A program made the translations under genes and the position numbers. The notes below the pieces were generated by a model. The model worked only from the letters and a program-made list of their open reading frames with translations. It searched no databases and was not told the origin of the DNA. Positions 41,233 to 49,519 of a DNA stretch of 64,000 nt are shown in pieces. The DNA is from Acrocarpospora catenulata (GTDB lineage Bacteria > Actinomycetota > Actinomycetes > Streptosporangiales > Streptosporangiaceae), in the NCBI RefSeq assembly GCF_018476525.1, contig NZ_JAHCST010000010.1, forward strand, positions 124,001 to 188,000, written 5' to 3'. Numbering within the stretch: the first letter of the stretch is position 1; every line of letters begins with the position of its first letter.

Positions 41233-42096
41233 ATGCCCCACCATGACCTGCTGGCCACCTGCTGGACCACGGCCGGGGACGCCGTCCCGCTTCCCGGCCG
41301 GGACGCCAGCCCGATTCCGCTGCGCGTCCGGATCGAGCAGGCGGCCCGCGCGGGATTCACCGGCTTCGGGCTGATGCACGTGGACCTGGAGGAGTTCCTG
41401 CGCACCTCGGATCTGCCGGCGCTGCGCACGATCCTCGACGACAACGGCATCCGCCACCTGGAGCTGGAGTTCCTGACCGACTGGTGGCTGGACGGCGACG
41501 AGCGGGCCGAGTCCGACCGCGTCCTGGACCTGCTGCTGAAGGCCACCGAGGCCCTCGCCCCGCACCACGTCAAGATCGGCCCCGACATCACCGGCGGCCC
41601 GTACGACCTGGAGCGTTCCGCGGCCGGGTTCCACCGGGTGAGCGAGGCGTTCGCCCAGGCCGGGACCACCGTGGCGTTGGAGTTCATGCCGTTCTCCAAC
41701 ATCAACACCCTGGCCAGGGCGGTCGAGCTGGTGACCACGGCCGGGCACCCGGCCGGGGGTCTCATGCTCGACCTGTGGCACGTCGAGCGCGGGGCCGCCA
41801 CCTTCGAGGAGCTGGCCGGCCTGCCGCTCGACCTGATCAAGGGCGTCGAGCTGGACGACGGGGCCGCCGAGCAGATCGGCGACGGATACACCGACACCGT
41901 GCTCCGGCGGCGGCTCTGCGGCCAGGGCGACTTCCGGGTCGTGGAGTTCATCACCCTGCTGCGGGACCTCGGCTGGACCGGGCCGTGGGGCGTGGAGATC
42001 CTCTCCGAGACCTACCGCGTGCGCCCGCTGGAGTCCGCGCTGCCGGAGGCGTACGCGACGGCGGCCGGGCAGTTCGAGCTAGCTGAAAGGGCCTGA
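41233..42096 (+). CDS. Sugar phosphate isomerase/epimerase (xylose isomerase-like TIM barrel)
   Basis: A 287-residue AP-endonuclease-2-fold protein. RIEQAARAGFTGFGLMHVDL, HLELEFLTDWWLDG, HVKIGPDITGGPYDLERSAA, VALEFMPFSNINTLARAVEL (metal Glu), GGLMLDLWHVERG (metal Asp and His) and WGVEILSETYRV (final Glu) give a complete metal site. Typical activities are isomerisation or epimerisation of ketoses and inosose dehydration. AGGAG is nine bases before the ATG. The gap of 34 bp from the M24 gene is the widest in this stretch of the operon. Confidence 0.9.
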   Translation: MPHHDLLATCWTTAGDAVPLPGRDASPIPLRVRIEQAARAGFTGFGLMHVDLEEFLRTSDLPALRTILDDNGIRHLELEFLTDWWLDGDERAESDRVLDLLLKATEALAPHHVKIGPDITGGPYDLERSAAGFHRVSEAFAQAGTTVALEFMPFSNINTLARAVELVTTAGHPAGGLMLDLWHVERGAATFEELAGLPLDLIKGVELDDGAAEQIGDGYTDTVLRRRLCGQGDFRVVEFITLLRDLGWTGPWGVEILSETYRVRPLESALPEAYATAAGQFELAERA

Positions 42097-42099
42097 GCC

Positions 42100-42819
42100 A
42101 TGCCGCTCACCGACAAGATCTCCATAGTCACCGGCGCCGCCAGCGGCATCGGCGCGGCCACCGCCGAGCGGTTCGCCGCCGAGGGCGCCGTCGTCTACGC
42201 CGCCGACATCGCGGCCGAGCCCCGGGACGAGGGCCGCACCCACCACCGCAGGCTGGACGTCGCCGACCTGGACTCCTGGGCGGAGCTGGTCGCCGAGATC
42301 ACCGACCGGCACGGGCGCATCGACGTGCTCTTCAACTGCGCCGGTTTCGTCGGCTCCTACGAGTCGCTGACCGAGATCGAGCTGGACGACTGGCACCGCA
42401 TCGTGGCCGTCAACCAGACCGGCGTCTTCTACGGCATGCGCTCGGTGATCCCCGCGATGCGGCGGGCCGGGGCCGGGTCGATCGTCAACATGTCCTCCGC
42501 GTGGGGGCTGATCGGCTCGGCGGGCGTCGCGGCGTACCAGGCGGCCAAGGGCGCCGTGACGGTGATGACCAAGAACGCCGCCATGTCGTACGCCGCCGAC
42601 GGCATCCGGGTGAACTCGGTCCACCCCGGCCTGATCACCACGCCGATGACCGACGCCCAGGACCCGGAGATCTCCGCCGACCTGGTACGGCAGACGCCGC
42701 TCGGCCGGGCGGGCCGGGCCGACGAGGTCGCCGCCGCCGTCCTCTTCCTCGCCTCCGACGAGGCGTCCTTCATCACTGGGGCGCAACTCGTCGTCGACGG
42801 CGGCCTGATCGTGCACTGA
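42100..42819 (+). CDS. Short-chain dehydrogenase/reductase (first)
   Basis: A 239-residue classical SDR. The cofactor motif is TGAASGIGAA near 11-20, with D in YAADIA suggesting NAD. NCAG follows, then the catalytic Ser in NMSSAWG and the YQAAKGA Tyr-Lys pair, ending VDGGLIVH. It probably oxidises a hydroxyl of an intermediate. It starts four bases after the isomerase stop. Confidence 0.92.
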   Translation: MPLTDKISIVTGAASGIGAATAERFAAEGAVVYAADIAAEPRDEGRTHHRRLDVADLDSWAELVAEITDRHGRIDVLFNCAGFVGSYESLTEIELDDWHRIVAVNQTGVFYGMRSVIPAMRRAGAGSIVNMSSAWGLIGSAGVAAYQAAKGAVTVMTKNAAMSYAADGIRVNSVHPGLITTPMTDAQDPEISADLVRQTPLGRAGRADEVAAAVLFLASDEASFITGAQLVVDGGLIVH

Positions 42820-42827
42820 GCGCCGCC

Positions 42828-43859
42828 ATGACGATGACCTCTGATCTGCGCCGGGCCGTGGTGGTCCACCGAGGAGACGGCGGCCTGACGGTCAGCTGCG
42901 ACCTGCTGCCCGTACCGCCGCTGGAGGACGCCGCCCTGCGGGTCCGCCCCGAGTACGTCGGCATCTGCGGGTCCGACCTGGAGCAGCTCTCCGGCGGGAT
43001 GGACCCCAGCTTCGAAGTGCGGTTCCCGCACGTGATGGGCCACGAGTGGTCCGGCGTGGTCGTCGAGGCCGGATCCGCCACCTCGCGGTTCCGCCCCGGC
43101 GACCGGGTGATCGGGCACGGCGCAATGGGCGGCAACATCTGGTTCGGGGTGTCCACCGACGGCGCGATGGCCGACACCTTCCTGGTCCCCGAGGCGATGT
43201 GCTTCGCCATGCCGCCCGCCGTCTCCTCGCTCCGCGCCGCCCTGGTCGAACCCCTCGCCTGCTCCCTCCAGGCGCTGCGCACGGCGGGCGGGGTGGATGC
43301 CGGGCACACCGTGGCGGTCTTCGGGTGCGGGGCCATCGGCCTGTCCATGGTCGGCCTGGTCCGCACCCTCGGGGCCCGGGTGGTGGCCGTGGACCGCAGC
43401 TCGTACCGGCTGGGCATCGCCGCGCAGCTGGGGGCCGACCGCTGCGTGGAGGCGGGGCCGGGCGTGGACGTCGCCGCCGCCGTCCTGGACGTGCTCGGCC
43501 CGCGCGGCGCCGACCTGGTGGTCGAGGCGTCCGGGGCTCCCGCCGCGCAGGCCGCCGCGCTCGACGTCACCGCACAGGACGCCAGGGTGCTGTTCATGGG
43601 CCTGGCGCACCGGCGCTCCGACCAGGTGTCGCTGCACCAGATCCAGAACCGCAACCTGCGGCTACTGTCGTCCACCGGCGCACCGCCGCACATCTGGGAG
43701 CCCGCGCTGCGGCTGCTCGACCGTACCGGCCTGGACCTGGCGCCCCTGGTGTCGGACGTGTTCGCCTTCGAGGACTGCGCCGCCGCCCTGGCCGCGGCCG
43801 CGGACGCCACCACGCACGCCAAGGTCATGCTCAGCCCGGACGGGGGAGGCAGCCGGTGA
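42828..43859 (+). CDS. Zinc-dependent medium-chain dehydrogenase (second)
   Basis: A 343-residue dehydrogenase. The catalytic zinc ligands are present (C in YVGICGSDLEQL, H in MGHEWSGVV), and the NAD loop is VAVFGCGAIGLSMVGLVRTL with D in VVAVDRSS. The four-Cys structural zinc lobe is absent, unlike the first ADH of the operon. The two are thus different subtypes with probably different steps. ATG 42828 lies eight bases after the SDR stop. Confidence 0.9.
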   Translation: MTMTSDLRRAVVVHRGDGGLTVSCDLLPVPPLEDAALRVRPEYVGICGSDLEQLSGGMDPSFEVRFPHVMGHEWSGVVVEAGSATSRFRPGDRVIGHGAMGGNIWFGVSTDGAMADTFLVPEAMCFAMPPAVSSLRAALVEPLACSLQALRTAGGVDAGHTVAVFGCGAIGLSMVGLVRTLGARVVAVDRSSYRLGIAAQLGADRCVEAGPGVDVAAAVLDVLGPRGADLVVEASGAPAAQAAALDVTAQDARVLFMGLAHRRSDQVSLHQIQNRNLRLLSSTGAPPHIWEPALRLLDRTGLDLAPLVSDVFAFEDCAAALAAAADATTHAKVMLSPDGGGSR

Positions 43860-44944
43860 GCCCGCTGTTCACCCCGCTCACCATCCGGGGCACCACCTTC
43901 CGCAACCGCGTCTGGGTCTCCCCGATGTGCCAGTACGCGGCCGAGGACGGCCTGGTGTCGGACTGGCACCTGGTCCACCTGGGCAGTCTGGCGACCGGCG
44001 GTACTGGGCTGATCCTGACCGAGTCCACCGGGGTCACCCCCGAAGGCCGGATCAGTCCGTACTGCGCGGGCATCTGGACCGACGAGCAGACCGAGGCCTG
44101 GGCGCGGATCGTCCGGTTCGTCCAGGGCCAGGGCACGCCCATCGGTCTCCAGCTCGCGCACGCCGGGCGGAAGGCGTCCACCTCGGCCCCGTGGACCGGC
44201 GAGCGTTGGGTCCCGTACGCCGACGGCGGCTGGCCGACCATCGGGCCCTCGCCGGTCCCGTACGGCGACCTCCCGGCCCCTCGCGAGATGACCGAGGAGG
44301 ACCTGAACTCGGTCAGGGACGCCTTCGTCGCCGCCACGGAACGCGCTCTGCACGCCGGATTCGACGTGGTCGAGATCCACGCCGCGCACGGCTACCTGCT
44401 GCACGAGTTCCTCTCCCCGCTGACCAACCATCGCACGGACAGGTACGGCGGCTCGTACGAGAACCGCGTCCGCTACCCCCTGGAGGTCGTCGCCGCCGTC
44501 CGCGAGGCGTGGCCGGCCGACCGCCCGCTGTTCGTCCGCCTCTCGGTCACCGACTGGGCGCCCGGCGGCTGGGACCCGACGTCCTCGATCGAGCTGGCCA
44601 GGCGGCTGGCCGCGCTCGGCGTGGACCTCGTGGACTGCTCCTCGGGCGGGCTGCTCCCCGACGCCGCCATCCCGGCCGACGGCACCTACCAGACCGACCT
44701 GGCCGAGGCGGTCCGCGCGGGCGCGGACGTCCGCACCGCCGCCGTCGGCCGGATCACCGACCCGCGGCAGGCCGAGAACGTGCTCGCCACGGGCGCGGCC
44801 GACGCCGTGCTCATCGGCCGGGCCATGCTCCGCAACCCGCGCTGGCCGCTGGCCGCCGCCGGGGCGGTCGGCGCCGACCTGTCCTGGCCGGTCCGGTACG
44901 AGCGGGCCAAGCCCCGCCCCACCCCCGTGGAGAAGAAGTCGTGA
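43856..44944 (+). CDS. NADH:flavin oxidoreductase, Old Yellow Enzyme family (YqjM-like)
   Basis: A 362-residue FMN enzyme. FRNRVWVSPMCQYAAEDGLV is the YqjM-type N-terminus with the regulatory Cys. LQLAHAGRKAS carries the conserved substrate-binding His of the HAGR motif. VVEIHAAHGYLLHEFLSPLT with NHRTDRYGGSYENRVRYPLE is the core FMN motif. It reduces activated alkenes with NAD(P)H, for example an unsaturated carbonyl formed by dehydration. GTGA overlap upstream and downstream. Confidence 0.93.
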   Translation: MSPLFTPLTIRGTTFRNRVWVSPMCQYAAEDGLVSDWHLVHLGSLATGGTGLILTESTGVTPEGRISPYCAGIWTDEQTEAWARIVRFVQGQGTPIGLQLAHAGRKASTSAPWTGERWVPYADGGWPTIGPSPVPYGDLPAPREMTEEDLNSVRDAFVAATERALHAGFDVVEIHAAHGYLLHEFLSPLTNHRTDRYGGSYENRVRYPLEVVAAVREAWPADRPLFVRLSVTDWAPGGWDPTSSIELARRLAALGVDLVDCSSGGLLPDAAIPADGTYQTDLAEAVRAGADVRTAAVGRITDPRQAENVLATGAADAVLIGRAMLRNPRWPLAAAGAVGADLSWPVRYERAKPRPTPVEKKS

Positions 44945-46368
44945 AAATCAGATCCGAACTGTTCATCGGCGGCGAATGGGTCACCGGCACCGGCACGCTG
45001 CCGGTCGTGGATCCCGCCGTGGGCGAGCCGATCACCGAAGTCGCCGTGGCCGGCGAGCGCGAGTGCGCCCAGGCGGTCGACGCGGCCGCCGCCGCCCTCG
45101 GGCCGTGGGCCGCCCGCGCCCCCAGGGAGCGCGCCGAGATCCTGCGCCGGGCGTACGAGCTGATGACGGCCGAGGCGGACGACATCGCCCGGCTCATCGT
45201 CCGGGAGAACGGCAAGGTGTTCGCCGACGCCAGGGCCGAGGTCGTCTACGCCGCCGAGTTCTTCCGCTGGTTCGCCGAGGAGGCCGTCCGGGTCTCGGGC
45301 GACTACCGGCTCGCCCCCGGCGGCGACAAGCGCATCATCGTCACCCACCAGCCGATCGGGGTGTCGCTGCTCATCACGCCGTGGAACTTCCCCGCCGCGA
45401 TGGCCACCCGCAAGATCGGCCCGGCCCTCGCGGCGGGCTGCACGGTGGTGCTCAAACCCGCCACCGAGACCCCGCTCACCGCCCTGGCCGTCGCCGACGT
45501 ACTGGCCCGCGCCGGGGTCCCGGCCGGCGTGGTCAACGTGGTGGTCGCCGCCCCCACCGCGCAGCGGGTGCGGGAGATGCTGCACGACCCCCGGGTCGTC
45601 AACCTCTCCTTCACCGGGTCCACCGAGGTCGGCCGGGTCCTCCTGCACGAGGCGGCCGACCAGGTGGTGCGCACCTCGATGGAGCTCGGCGGCAACGCGC
45701 CGTTCCTGGTGCTGGCCGACGCCGACGTCCGGGCGGCGGTGGAGGGCGCGATGATCGCCAAGCTCCGCAACGGCGGCGCGGCGTGCACCGCGGCCAACCG
45801 CTTCTACGTGCACCGCGCCGTCGCCGACGAGTTCACCGCGGAGTTCAGCCGCGCGATGGCCGCGCTGAAGGTGGGCCCCGGGCTCGACCCCGCCAACCAG
45901 ATCGGCTCCCTCGTCTCCACGTTTGAACGCGGCAAGGTCGCCGAACTGGTCGACCAGGCGGTCGGGGCCGGCGGGCGGCCGGTGACCGGGGGAGCCATCC
46001 TGGCCGGGCCGGGGGCGTTCTACCCGCCCACGGTGCTCGCCGGCATCGAGCCGGACGCCGCCATCCTCGACGTGGAGATCTTCGGGCCGGTCGCCCCCAT
46101 CGTGGTGTTCGACTCCGACGACGAGGCGGTGGCCAGGGCCAACGCCACGCCGTACGGGCTGATCAGCTACGTCTACACCGGGGACCTGCGCCGGGGGCTC
46201 CAGATCGCGGAACGGCTCGACGCCGGCATGGTCGCCCTCAACCGGGGCGTGCTCTCCGACCCCGCGGCGCCGTTCGGCGGCGTCAAGCAGAGCGGGCTCG
46301 GCCGGGAAGGCGGGTTCGACGGGATCCACGAGTTCCTGGAGACCAAGTACATCGCCGCCGACATCTGA
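44941..46368 (+). CDS. Aldehyde dehydrogenase (succinate-semialdehyde dehydrogenase-like)
   Basis: A 475-residue NAD(P) aldehyde dehydrogenase. VSLLITPWNFPAAMATRKIG is the cofactor-site motif, followed by FTGSTEVGR, MELGGNAPFLV with the general-base Glu, and NGGAACTAANRF with the catalytic Cys. The set of substitutions resembles succinate- and glutarate-semialdehyde dehydrogenases, though the substrate may be a sugar-derived aldehyde. Coupled to the upstream gene by GTGA. Confidence 0.94.
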   Translation: MKIRSELFIGGEWVTGTGTLPVVDPAVGEPITEVAVAGERECAQAVDAAAAALGPWAARAPRERAEILRRAYELMTAEADDIARLIVRENGKVFADARAEVVYAAEFFRWFAEEAVRVSGDYRLAPGGDKRIIVTHQPIGVSLLITPWNFPAAMATRKIGPALAAGCTVVLKPATETPLTALAVADVLARAGVPAGVVNVVVAAPTAQRVREMLHDPRVVNLSFTGSTEVGRVLLHEAADQVVRTSMELGGNAPFLVLADADVRAAVEGAMIAKLRNGGAACTAANRFYVHRAVADEFTAEFSRAMAALKVGPGLDPANQIGSLVSTFERGKVAELVDQAVGAGGRPVTGGAILAGPGAFYPPTVLAGIEPDAAILDVEIFGPVAPIVVFDSDDEAVARANATPYGLISYVYTGDLRRGLQIAERLDAGMVALNRGVLSDPAAPFGGVKQSGLGREGGFDGIHEFLETKYIAADI

Positions 46369-46388
46369 CCACACGAAACGGAGTAACC

Positions 46389-47192
46389 ATGCAGACCAAC
46401 CTTGCGGGACGGAAGGTCCTCATCACCGGCGGCGCGTCCGGCATCGGCGCGGCGGTCGTCCGCGCGATGCTCGCGGAAGGGGCCGACGTGGTCGCCGCCG
46501 ACTACGCCGCGGACCTGCTCGACCAGCTGGAAACCGACACCAAGGACCTGCCCGGCGCGCTGCGCTCGGTCCGCGCCGACCTGTCCACCCTGGACGGCTG
46601 CGAAAGCGCCGTCACCGGCGCGCTCGACCATCTGGGCGGCCTGGACATCCTGATCAACAACGTCGGCACCGGGAACGTCCGCACCTTCGAGCAGCTCACC
46701 GACGACGAGTGGCTGCAGACCATGAACCTCAACTTCATGAGCTACGTCCGGGTCAGCCGCGCCGCCCTGCCCCACCTGCGCGCCTCCCAGAACTCCCCGG
46801 CCATCGTCAACAACGCCTCCGACCTGGCCCGCCAGCCGGAGACCCAGCCCATCGACTACGCCGCCTCCAAGGCCGCCGTCCTCGCCGTCACCAAGGGCCT
46901 GGCCCGCGCCGAGGGCCCGCACATCCGCGTCAACGCCGTCGCCCCCGGCCCCATCTGGACGCCCTTCTGGACCAAGCCCGGCGGCTTTGCCGACAACCTC
47001 GCCGCCCTGCACGGCATGGAGCCCATGGCCGCGGTCGAACACGAGATGAAGCTCCGGCAGCTTCCGCTGGCCCGCCTGGGCACGCCCGAGGAGGTCGCCA
47101 ACGTCATGGTCTTCCTGGCCAGCCCTCTGTCGGCCTTCGTGACCGGCGCCGTGTGGGGCGTGGACGGAGGGAGCATCCGCGCCCTGTACTGA
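46389..47192 (+). CDS. Short-chain dehydrogenase/reductase (second)
   Basis: A 267-residue classical SDR and the last gene of the series. TGGASGIGAAVVRAML at the N-terminus, INNVGTGN where NNAG is usual, the catalytic Ser in VNNASDLARQ, the Tyr-Lys pair YAASKAA, and a C-terminal WGVDGGSIRALY. GGAG before ATG 46389. It follows the aldehyde dehydrogenase after 20 bp and is closed by a hairpin. Confidence 0.92.
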   Translation: MQTNLAGRKVLITGGASGIGAAVVRAMLAEGADVVAADYAADLLDQLETDTKDLPGALRSVRADLSTLDGCESAVTGALDHLGGLDILINNVGTGNVRTFEQLTDDEWLQTMNLNFMSYVRVSRAALPHLRASQNSPAIVNNASDLARQPETQPIDYAASKAAVLAVTKGLARAEGPHIRVNAVAPGPIWTPFWTKPGGFADNLAALHGMEPMAAVEHEMKLRQLPLARLGTPEEVANVMVFLASPLSAFVTGAVWGVDGGSIRALY

Positions 47193-47204
47193 TCCTTTCC
47201 TCGT

Positions 47205-47238
47205 GGCCGGGCGCCGTGCACTCCACGGCCGCTCGGCC
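47205..47238. terminator. Terminator at the end of the catabolic operon
   Basis: GGCCGGGCGCCGTG pairs with CACGGCCGCTCGGCC as an imperfect stem (GGCCG/CGGCC and CCGTG/CACGG with an internal loop). It lies 12 bp after the last SDR and 1 bp before the convergent PAP2 gene ends. Confidence 0.6.
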
Positions 47239-47239
47239 C

Positions 47240-47863
47240 CTAACTCAGCAGAGTGGCCAGCACGAGCCACGTCGCGGTGCCGCCCGCGAGCGTCCCGGCG
47301 GCGGCTTGGGCGGGCGTGTGGTCCTTGAGCGTCACCCGGGACCAGGTGATCGCCCCGACCAGTACGGCACCGGCCGCGTAGACCGGGGCCGGTGGCAGGA
47401 GCCTGGCCAGCATCACCACGCTGCCGGTCGCCACCGCCGTATGGAAGCTGATCTTCCACCAGAACGTGATCGGGCCGGTCACGGCCAGTGTGGCGAGCAT
47501 GACGGCCACGCAGGCGATCATCACGTCCGGGGCGCCGAGAACGACCAGCAGGGCCAGCGCGGCTACCACCAGGGCGACGATCACTCCGATCAGCCATGGA
47601 CGTTGGGCGCGGTCGCTGATGTGCTTGTCGCCGAACCGGCCTGACCGTACGCCCGCCATGATGACCGCGAGGGGGATGCCGCCGCACAGCGAAGCGGCCA
47701 GGGCGCCCCAGGCCAGGCCGTACCAACCGCCGGTGAGCGCGCCCACCACGAAGGGCAGCGCTATGACGAAATGCGCGGGCGCGAATATCTCCGTCAGGCC
47801 GTGAGCGAAACGATTCTCCCCCTGCGGGCCTGCCTGCACGTTCCTGCGACCTGTCGAAGCCAC
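47240..47863 (-). CDS. PAP2-like membrane protein with altered phosphatase motifs
   Basis: A 207-residue protein with about six hydrophobic segments. The three PAP2 motifs are recognisable but changed. Motif 1 reads K80-HISDRAQ-R88-P89 (one residue longer than KX6RP), motif 2 ISFH (139-141) instead of PSGH, and motif 3 SRVTLKDH (175-182) with Q186 where the catalytic-triad Asp is expected. It may be a weakened lipid phosphatase or a transporter-like relative. AAGGA precedes the GTG. Confidence 0.75.
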   Translation of the reverse strand: MASTGRRNVQAGPQGENRFAHGLTEIFAPAHFVIALPFVVGALTGGWYGLAWGALAASLCGGIPLAVIMAGVRSGRFGDKHISDRAQRPWLIGVIVALVVAALALLVVLGAPDVMIACVAVMLATLAVTGPITFWWKISFHTAVATGSVVMLARLLPPAPVYAAGAVLVGAITWSRVTLKDHTPAQAAAGTLAGGTATWLVLATLLS

Positions 47864-48049
47864 GCCGTTTCCTTCTCGAGATCCTTCCGGACGCTCGATC
47901 GTAAAGGAAAGTCAGCTAGTGAATCAGGTAGATCATCGTCGAAAAAGGTCAACTGGGCTTTTGCGTAATCTCGATTGTGAGTAGTAGGTGTGCCTGATGT
48001 TCGTCGTACCTGCTCAAGGAGGCGGCAGGCCGCCTTACCGTAACCCACT

Positions 48050-48343
48050 GTGAACGAGATCGAGTGGACAGACCTTCTTGGGGCGATAGGCGGGGCGCTG
48101 GGCGTGGCCGCGGGTGTGGCGGCCGGGATCACCGCACTGGGGGCGAAGCGAACGGCGGACCACCTGACAGTGGCGTCCGATTCTTCGGGGTCCTCGGGTC
48201 TTTCGGGGTCTTCGGGGATGGCGGCCCGCCGAGGCGGCATCATCGCTGACCGGTCGGCAGCGGGTTCCAGGATCGGCGTCGGTGAGCCCTTCTACTTCAC
48301 CCCCTGTAGGAAGGGTCTGCAACCGCACATCTATTTCATGTGA
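48050..48343 (+). CDS. Possible small membrane-anchored protein (doubtful)
   Basis: A 97-codon frame from GTG. Residues 8-30 (DLLGAIGGALGVAAGVAAGI) would form one membrane segment, followed by LGAKRTADHLT and a Ser-Gly-rich stretch made of short repeats (SGSSGLSGSSG). No ribosome binding site is visible and no family is recognised. The N-terminal part could be a real small protein of the kind with a Gly/Ala membrane helix; the rest looks random. Confidence 0.3.
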   Translation: MNEIEWTDLLGAIGGALGVAAGVAAGITALGAKRTADHLTVASDSSGSSGLSGSSGMAARRGGIIADRSAAGSRIGVGEPFYFTPCRKGLQPHIYFM

Positions 48344-48361
48344 CGGTGCCGGGGGAGCCGG

Positions 48362-48390
48362 GGCCCTCCCGGCGGATGTGCGGGAGGGCC
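48362..48390 (-). terminator. Terminator after the TNT-domain gene
   Basis: GGCCCTCCCG and CGGGAGGGCC form a perfect 10-bp stem with a 9-base loop, 22 bp past the stop codon of the minus-strand gene. Confidence 0.75.
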
Positions 48391-48411
48391 GTCGCGTCCG
48401 GTGTAGTGCGG

Positions 48412-49218
48412 TTAGTTGACGCGCTTCAAGTAGCCGTTTTCAGGGTCAGCCAGCCAGGCGATGGCGAGCTCGCCGGCGGAGTTGGACGGCGGCGCCCCCT
48501 GAATGTGCTTCGCCAGCGTGTGGTACTGCCTGCCCTGCCCCCACATCTGGAATGCCCGGGAGGTCGGTCCGGCGTCTACCTTGAACTCCTTCATCACCCG
48601 GTAGACGTGGTAGTTGCAGACATGGGCCTTGTCGTCGGAGAAGGTGTTGAGATTGCTCGGCGGCAGCCCCCGCTCCACGTACGGCGTGCCGAACGGGGCA
48701 AGGAACGCGCCACCCTCACCACCGAAACGGTCGACCAACATTCCGACCGGCAGGGTCCGCGTGGAAACAAGCGGCTTGGCATTGGGCCAGCCCCCCGCAT
48801 GGGCGAATCCGAAGTCGGGCGGGAAACGATAGAAACCGGTCTCCTGGTTGAAGTAGCGGTAGAGGAACTTCTGCGGCGACAATCCCCCGAAGGGTACGTA
48901 TCCCCTGAGAATTCTGCCGATGACACCAGTCTTGGGCAGGTACTTCGGGCCGAGTTTCTGGTCCCCCATCACGTACGGCGGGCCGCAGACGATACCCGGG
49001 GGCTGCCGGACCCTCGACGCCTCACCCACTTCGGCCCGCGTCCGGGTAGCGGGCGGGTCCTCTTTCCGGTCTTCCGGCTCTTCGTTCGCGACGGGGGCGG
49101 GCGCGGGCGGCGGGCTGGTGACGACCTGCGCGGCGGCGTGGGCCGGGGTGGCGGTGAACGCCCCGGCACCGATGGCGACAGCGGCGATCAGCAGCGCATG
49201 CCGAGATAGAAGCTGCAC
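48412..49218 (-). CDS. Secreted protein with TNT-like (NAD glycohydrolase toxin) domain
   Basis: A 268-residue exported protein. The signal peptide is LLSRHALLIAAVAIGAGAFT ending near AHA-A, followed by a Pro/Glu-rich stretch. From about 110 the sequence follows the tuberculosis necrotizing toxin (DUF4237) pattern: FLYRYFNQETGFYRFPP, LPVGMLVDRFGGEGGAFLAP, FGTPYVERGLPPSNL, YHVYRVMKEFKVDAGPTSRA and the GRQYHT end motif with the Gln that is catalytic in the family. TNT domains hydrolyse NAD. No immunity gene is recognised beside it. Export through the general secretion path would keep the producer safe. AGGAGAG before the GTG supports the start. Confidence 0.82.
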   Translation of the reverse strand: MQLLSRHALLIAAVAIGAGAFTATPAHAAAQVVTSPPPAPAPVANEEPEDRKEDPPATRTRAEVGEASRVRQPPGIVCGPPYVMGDQKLGPKYLPKTGVIGRILRGYVPFGGLSPQKFLYRYFNQETGFYRFPPDFGFAHAGGWPNAKPLVSTRTLPVGMLVDRFGGEGGAFLAPFGTPYVERGLPPSNLNTFSDDKAHVCNYHVYRVMKEFKVDAGPTSRAFQMWGQGRQYHTLAKHIQGAPPSNSAGELAIAWLADPENGYLKRVN

Positions 49219-49519
49219 GGACTCTCCTGTATGAACTCACACGAAGTGAGATCGGACATATCCGCATCAAGAAGCAATTCCATAGCGATTCGGGAAATTG
49301 ATCCGAATTCCCCGACCGAATGCTCCGGATGCACTGCAGCCGTGCCTACCCGGCCATTCTTAAGGCTTAGCGCAAGGAATTTCGCCAGGAGATCAAAAGG
49401 TGCGCCCCATCATCGAACAAACGCACATCAAAGCCGACTGTCGGCCATATTCCAAGCCGTACCAATAATCGCCAGAAAGACGCCCAGGTAGTGCGCGGAA
49501 TTCGGTCGCCGCTTGGCGG
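49219..49519. other. AT-richer intergenic region upstream of the TNT-domain gene
   Basis: 301 bp, with lower GC than the flanking genes. CTCAC-ACGAA-GTGAG (49236-49250) is a perfect 5-bp-arm dyad just upstream of the toxin-like gene's ribosome site. A longer imperfect dyad spans 49288-49321, with ATTCGGGAAATT opposite AATTCCCCGACCGAAT. Both may be regulator sites for that gene. No convincing ORF or RNA gene was seen. Confidence 0.4.

Larger units (their letters stand above)
47864..48411. other. Intergenic region with a possible small ORF
   Basis: About 550 bp between the PAP2 gene and the TNT-domain gene; the stretch 47880-47980 is clearly AT-richer than the rest of the window. No RNA gene or family is recognised. 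It holds the doubtful ORF at 48050 and the hairpin at 48362, listed separately. Confidence 0.4.

Noticed and set aside
47794-48243. Minus-strand frame of about 150 codons next to the PAP2 gene
   Set aside because: It overlaps the PAP2 N-terminus, has no family motif, and its composition looks random.
49231-49491. Plus-strand frame of 86 codons upstream of the SWIM gene
   Set aside because: No ribosome site or motif, poor codon bias; the region looks regulatory.
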